A stretch of DNA of 9,559 nucleotides from an uncultured Lachnospiraceae bacterium (GTDB taxonomy: Bacteria; Bacillota; Clostridia; Lachnospirales; Lachnospiraceae): the NCBI GenBank assembly GCA_946549155.1, contig CAMNQN010000131.1, positions 1 through 9,559 of the forward strand, written 5' to 3'. Position numbers and translations under genes: made by a program. Under the pieces are notes generated by a model, which was not told the DNA's origin, made no database searches, and saw only the letters and a program-made list of their open reading frames with translations. Of this stretch, positions 6,796-9,559 are shown piece by piece; within the stretch, counting starts at the first letter, position 1; every line of letters starts with the position of its first letter.

Positions 6796-7631
6796 TGGCA
6801 GACAAGAGAAGATGGAATGCAGGAACGGTGGTGGAGTATGCTTTCCTTATTATAATGTGTATCATCTGTGTCGTTCCCTTTGTATGGACATTTTTTTCTG
6901 CGACCCAGAACAGCACACAGATCTGGCAGACGGGGATGGCCTTTCATTTTGGCGGTAATCTGAGACAGAATTATCAGGACCTTCTGCAGTATACTCATTT
7001 GTGGAAAAATATGTGGAACAGTGCGGTGATCGCCATTGTCTATACGGTGCTGGTGTGTATTGTGGATGCTATGGCCGGATACGCATTTGCCAAATTTGTA
7101 TTTAAAGGCCGGGAGGCCATCTTCTTTCTCTGTATGACGGCATTGTTTATTCCGGCCTCCGTGACGATGATTCCGCTGTATATCATGATGTCAGGCATGA
7201 AGCTGGTGGATAGTGCCTGGGGGGTGATCCTGCCTGCGGGGGCCGGGATCTTCGGTGTATTTTTTATGCGGCAGAGCCTGATGGATTATCCGGATGAATT
7301 ATTGGAGTCAGCGAGAATGGACGGGGCCAGTGAACTGCGCATTTTTCTCCAGATTGTACTGCCTGTTCTAAAACCCTCCATTGCCGCACTGAGTATTCTT
7401 TCTTTTGTCCAGCGCTGGGGAGATTATTTGTGGCCTATGATTGTACTGCGGACGAATGAGAATCAGACCATGCCGGTGACATTAGCTCTGATGATTACAC
7501 CGGGAACCGCCATCAAATATGGAGCAGTTTTGCTGGGGGCGTGTATTTCACTGGCGCCCATCCTGATTTTATTTTTAGTTCTGCAGAAAAATTTTATAGA
7601 TGGAATGATGGCAGGCGCATTAAAAGGATAG
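6792..7631 (+). CDS. Sugar ABC transporter permease, MalG-like (CUT1), second cassette
   Basis: Second membrane subunit of the second importer, 279 aa. ATG 6792 overlaps the previous stop (ATGA). A second ATG at 6795 follows at once, and AGGAGGG (6781-6787) is 4 nt from the first and 7 nt from the second, so either may be used. Hydrophobic segments lie near residues 14-37, 77-101, 108-132, 141-158, 195-218 and 244-264. The EAA loop starts at E172 but reads ESARMDGAS, with Ser in place of the first Ala; the key Gly (G178) is kept. The C-terminal QKNFIDGMMAGALKG matches the ending of the paralogue at 1359-2186. The GH1 gene starts 11 nt downstream, so both belong to one transcript. Confidence 0.94.
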   Translation: MMADKRRWNAGTVVEYAFLIIMCIICVVPFVWTFFSATQNSTQIWQTGMAFHFGGNLRQNYQDLLQYTHLWKNMWNSAVIAIVYTVLVCIVDAMAGYAFAKFVFKGREAIFFLCMTALFIPASVTMIPLYIMMSGMKLVDSAWGVILPAGAGIFGVFFMRQSLMDYPDELLESARMDGASELRIFLQIVLPVLKPSIAALSILSFVQRWGDYLWPMIVLRTNENQTMPVTLALMITPGTAIKYGAVLLGACISLAPILILFLVLQKNFIDGMMAGALKG

Positions 7632-7642
7632 GAGGTAGGAGT

Positions 7643-8992
7643 ATGAAATATTGTTTCCCTGAAGATTTTCAATGGGGGGTGGCGACAGCGGCTTACCAGA
7701 TTGAAGGGGCCTGGAATGCGGATGGAAAGGGCGAGAGCATCTGGGACCGTTTTAGCCATATCCCGGGGAATATCCGTGGAGAAGGGGATGGAGATGACGC
7801 TTGTGAGTTTTATGAGCGCTATGAGGAAGATATCAGGCTTGCGAAGGAGCTGGGCATTCCGCTGTTTCGGCTATCCATTAACTGGCCGCGTATTTTTCCC
7901 GAGGGTACAGGAACGGTAAATCGGGCAGGTATAGAGTATTATCGGAAGGTGCTGGAGTGTTTAAAGAAAAACGGGATCAAAGCTTCCGTGACTCTGTATC
8001 ACTGGGATTTACCCCAGAAGCTCCAATATCAGGGAGGATGGATGAATCGGCAGAGCGCGGACTGGTTTGAGGCCTTCGCCCGGACTTGCTTTGAAGCGTT
8101 CGGGGATCTGGTGGATCAGTGGATTACACTCAATGAGCCGCAGAGCACCGCCATGGGAGGCCATGCTTCCGGGGGTCATGCACCGGGAATCCGGGACTAT
8201 TCCTCTGCGCTGCAGGTGGTTCACAATTTATTGCGGGCCCATGGAAAAGCGGTGAAGGCCTACCGGGAGATGGGACTGACTGCGGAAATTGGAATTGTGC
8301 TGGATATGCATATGTTCTATCCGGTGGAGGAGGGAAATCCGGCGGATATCAGGATGGCGCGGCTTTTCCAGCAGCAGACAAACCAGCTGTACGCGGATCC
8401 GATCTTTAAAAAAGTATATCCCCAGGAATTGTTTGAGTATCTGAGTGGAAGGCGGGTGGTACTGCCGGAAATCCAGGAGGGGGATATGGAGCTGATTGGC
8501 CAGCCCATTGACTTTTTGGGGCTGAATACCTACTGGTCGGATTATGTCCGGTACGACGAGGAACGCTGGCCGCTACAGGGGAAAATGGTACAGCAGGACG
8601 GTTTTGTCACTGACTGTGGCTGGGAAGTGGTACCGGAAGGAATGTATGACCTCCTGAAATGGGTTCATGCGGAATATCATCCAAAGCAGATTTTTATAAC
8701 GGAGAATGGCTGTGCCTGCAATGACTGGATAGGGGCGGACGGAAAGGTGGAGGATCCGAACCGCATCAATTATTTAAAGCAGTATATAGGCGCCGCTTAT
8801 CGGGCTATGGAGGAGGGAGTTCCCCTGAAGGGATATTACATATGGACCTTCACCGATAATTTCGAGTGGGCCTGGGGAAAGACCTGCCGGTTTGGGCTGG
8901 TTTTTGTGGATTATAAAACTCAGAAACGCATTCCGAAAAGCAGTGCTTATTGGTTCTCAGAAGTTATAAAGAATAACGGATTTGAGGTTTAA
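7643..8992 (+). CDS. Glycoside hydrolase family 1 beta-glucosidase/beta-glycosidase
   Basis: Retaining beta-glycosidase of family GH1, 449 aa, a full single-domain (beta/alpha)8 barrel without signal peptide, so cytoplasmic. The N-terminal signature FPEDFQWGVATAAYQIEGA (5-23) is present. The acid/base is E165 (TLNEP) and the nucleophile is E354 (ITENG). Glycone-site residues Q19, H120, W121, N164, W401, E408 and W409 are all there, as is Y297 near the nucleophile. E408-W409 stand where 6-phospho-beta-glucosidases carry a phosphate-binding Ser motif, so the substrate is most likely non-phosphorylated, which fits ABC uptake. Oddities: cysteines at 357 and 359 just after the nucleophile, T296 where Tyr is common, and K413 where the usual GY motif has Tyr. 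ATG 7643 has AGGAGGT at 7630-7636 with a 6-nt spacer; the longer open frame starting at 7541 overlaps the permease and is rejected. Exact substrate (beta-glucoside, galactoside or aryl-glycoside) is open. Confidence 0.96.
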   Translation: MKYCFPEDFQWGVATAAYQIEGAWNADGKGESIWDRFSHIPGNIRGEGDGDDACEFYERYEEDIRLAKELGIPLFRLSINWPRIFPEGTGTVNRAGIEYYRKVLECLKKNGIKASVTLYHWDLPQKLQYQGGWMNRQSADWFEAFARTCFEAFGDLVDQWITLNEPQSTAMGGHASGGHAPGIRDYSSALQVVHNLLRAHGKAVKAYREMGLTAEIGIVLDMHMFYPVEEGNPADIRMARLFQQQTNQLYADPIFKKVYPQELFEYLSGRRVVLPEIQEGDMELIGQPIDFLGLNTYWSDYVRYDEERWPLQGKMVQQDGFVTDCGWEVVPEGMYDLLKWVHAEYHPKQIFITENGCACNDWIGADGKVEDPNRINYLKQYIGAAYRAMEEGVPLKGYYIWTFTDNFEWAWGKTCRFGLVFVDYKTQKRIPKSSAYWFSEVIKNNGFEV

Positions 8993-8998
8993 GCAAAA

Positions 8999-9061
8999 GA
9001 AAAAGAGTGTGATCCCTGATCAAGCGGTATGGAACCGGGGCAGGGCTTCACACTCTTTTTT
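8999..9061 (+). terminator. Composite hairpin terminator, probably bidirectional
   Basis: An uninterrupted 13-bp inverted repeat pairs 9000-9012 (AAAAAGAGTGTGA) with 9048-9060 (TCACACTCTTTTT). Inside the 35-nt interval two further helices can form: CCCTG 9014-9018 with CAGGG 9041-9045, and CGGT 9025-9028 with ACCG 9034-9037 around a 5-nt loop. The right arm ends in a T-run (9056-9061) for the rightward operon, whose stop is 7 nt upstream. On the minus strand the left arm reads CTCTTTTTCTTTT, a T-tract for the leftward gene whose stop lies 8 nt away. It therefore fits a shared terminator between convergent units. Confidence 0.85.
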
Positions 9062-9069
9062 GATTAATT

Positions 9070-9375
9070 TCAGTTTTTCTGTATTTTTAATTGTCTGATT
9101 TTCGAAAATTTCCTGCTTGCCTGGAGCTCGGAAAGCTGTTCTCTTACTTCGCACATGTCTTCCTTGTATCTGCCGTAGAATTCTAAGGTTTTGTCATAGT
9201 TCCTATTTACGGTTTCCTTGATTTCAGATACGTCTGATTTCAGAACAGAAACCTCAGATACCAAAGCGTCTGTTTGGGCTTTTAGAGAAGACACATCTGT
9301 TTTTAAAGAAGATATATCCTTCTGCATGACTAATTGATTTGCAAGCAGTTGTTCTAATAATTCTCTGTCTGTCAT
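9070..9375 (-). CDS. Small coiled-coil protein of unknown function
   Basis: A 101-aa protein with no recognised enzymatic domain. Residues 20-61 form regular heptads (DISSLKT, DVSSLKA, QTDALVS, EVSVLKS, DVSEIKE, TVNRNYD), with hydrophobic residues at the core positions, so it should form a long coiled coil and oligomerise. The N-terminus (MTDRELLEQLLANQ) is an acidic helix, and the C-terminus from ~88 (SRKFSKIRQLKIQKN) is strongly basic. No signal peptide or membrane segment is seen. ATG 9375 (read leftwards) has AAGGAGGG at 9381-9388 with a 5-nt spacer, so it is preferred over an in-frame ATG at 9411 that would overlap the promoter. The gene converges with the sugar operon, has its own promoter, and looks more AT-rich than the operon. 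It is probably unrelated to sugar uptake. Partners and role are unknown. Confidence 0.82.
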   Translation of the reverse strand: MTDRELLEQLLANQLVMQKDISSLKTDVSSLKAQTDALVSEVSVLKSDVSEIKETVNRNYDKTLEFYGRYKEDMCEVREQLSELQASRKFSKIRQLKIQKN

Positions 9376-9401
9376 GAAATCCCTCCTTCCTTGATGTAAG
9401 A

Positions 9402-9410
9402 AGTATAACA
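9402..9410 (-). promoter_or_regulatory. Extended -10 promoter element of the coiled-coil gene
   Basis: On the minus strand the sequence reads TGTTATACT: TATACT at 9407-9402 is a good sigma-A -10 box, and TG with one base between makes an extended -10. It lies about 14 nt before the ribosome binding site, giving a short leader. The -35 at the proper spacing (9425-9430, TAGATT) is poor, which an extended -10 can compensate for. Confidence 0.6.
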
Positions 9411-9476
9411 TACGAAGAGAGGAAAATCTATGGCGTCAAAATTCAATTTCTGAAATAAAATAGCAATGCTTACTGT

Positions 9477-9559
9477 TCAGGTGCCAATGTTCTTCGTGTT
9501 TGGGTAATTATCAGGACGCAGGAAGAGGCGGGCGCACAGGGCCACAAGCATCTGGAAAA
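9477..9559 (-). CDS. Possible C-terminal end of a leftward gene running in from beyond the window
   Basis: The minus-strand frame entering at the window edge stays open for 26 codons and ends at a TGA (9479-9477), reading FQMLVALCARLFLRP and then a polar tail ending in NIGT. Its codons favour C/G in the third position, unlike the AT-rich stretch that follows it. The fragment is too short to assign to a family, and a second minus frame is also open to a stop nearby, so this is tentative. The rest of 9412-9476 is AT-rich and shows only promoter material. Confidence 0.25.
   Translation of the reverse strand, partial: FQMLVALCARLFLRPDNYPNTKNIGT

Noticed and set aside
7643..8992. 6-phospho-beta-glucosidase
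   Set aside because: E408-W409 occupy the place of the phosphate-binding Ser motif, and the neighbouring transport genes are ABC, not PTS.
9434..9439. TTGACG on the minus strand as the -35 box of the coiled-coil gene
   Set aside because: It is 26 nt from the -10 box, too far for sigma-A recognition; the extended -10 explains the promoter better.

Overview
The window reads as part of a carbohydrate-uptake and glycoside-utilisation operon from a gut-type Gram-positive anaerobe, most likely a Lachnospiraceae or related Clostridia member. This placement is an inference from strong AGGAGG-type ribosome binding sites, compact co-directional genes joined by ATGA stop/start overlaps, mid-range GC, and CUT1 sugar ABC transporters without their own ATPase. 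No rRNA, tRNA, insertion sequence, CRISPR array or phage gene is visible.

Layout, left to right. Positions 1-2186 hold the end of a first ABC cassette: the C-terminal part of a solute-binding protein and two permeases (MalF-like, then MalG-like). Positions 2208-4586 hold three enzymes, at least two of them from TIM-barrel families: an aldo-keto-reductase-like protein without a recognisable catalytic tetrad, a sugar isomerase/epimerase of the xylose isomerase-like (IolE/Hyi/tagatose-epimerase) type, and a short family-2 amidohydrolase. Positions 4629-7631 hold a second, complete cassette in the same order (binding protein, MalF-like, MalG-like), clearly paralogous to the first. A GH1 beta-glycosidase follows (7643-8992). 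A long structured hairpin at 9000-9061 closes the operon and also serves the convergent gene. On the minus strand at 9070-9375 lies a small coiled-coil protein with its own extended -10 promoter. The last 150 bases hold only weak evidence for the tail of another leftward gene.

Working model (inference): one or two related glycosides or oligosaccharides are imported unphosphorylated by the two sister transporters, using an ATPase encoded elsewhere. GH1 cleaves a beta-glycosidic bond in the cytoplasm, and the three middle enzymes rework a sugar, sugar acid/lactone or aglycone. The GH1 has the catalytic residues of a non-phospho beta-glucosidase, which fits ABC rather than PTS import. The substrate and the reactions of the three middle enzymes cannot be settled from sequence alone. 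The least described part is the enzyme trio, especially the AKR-like protein, placed between two duplicated transporters.
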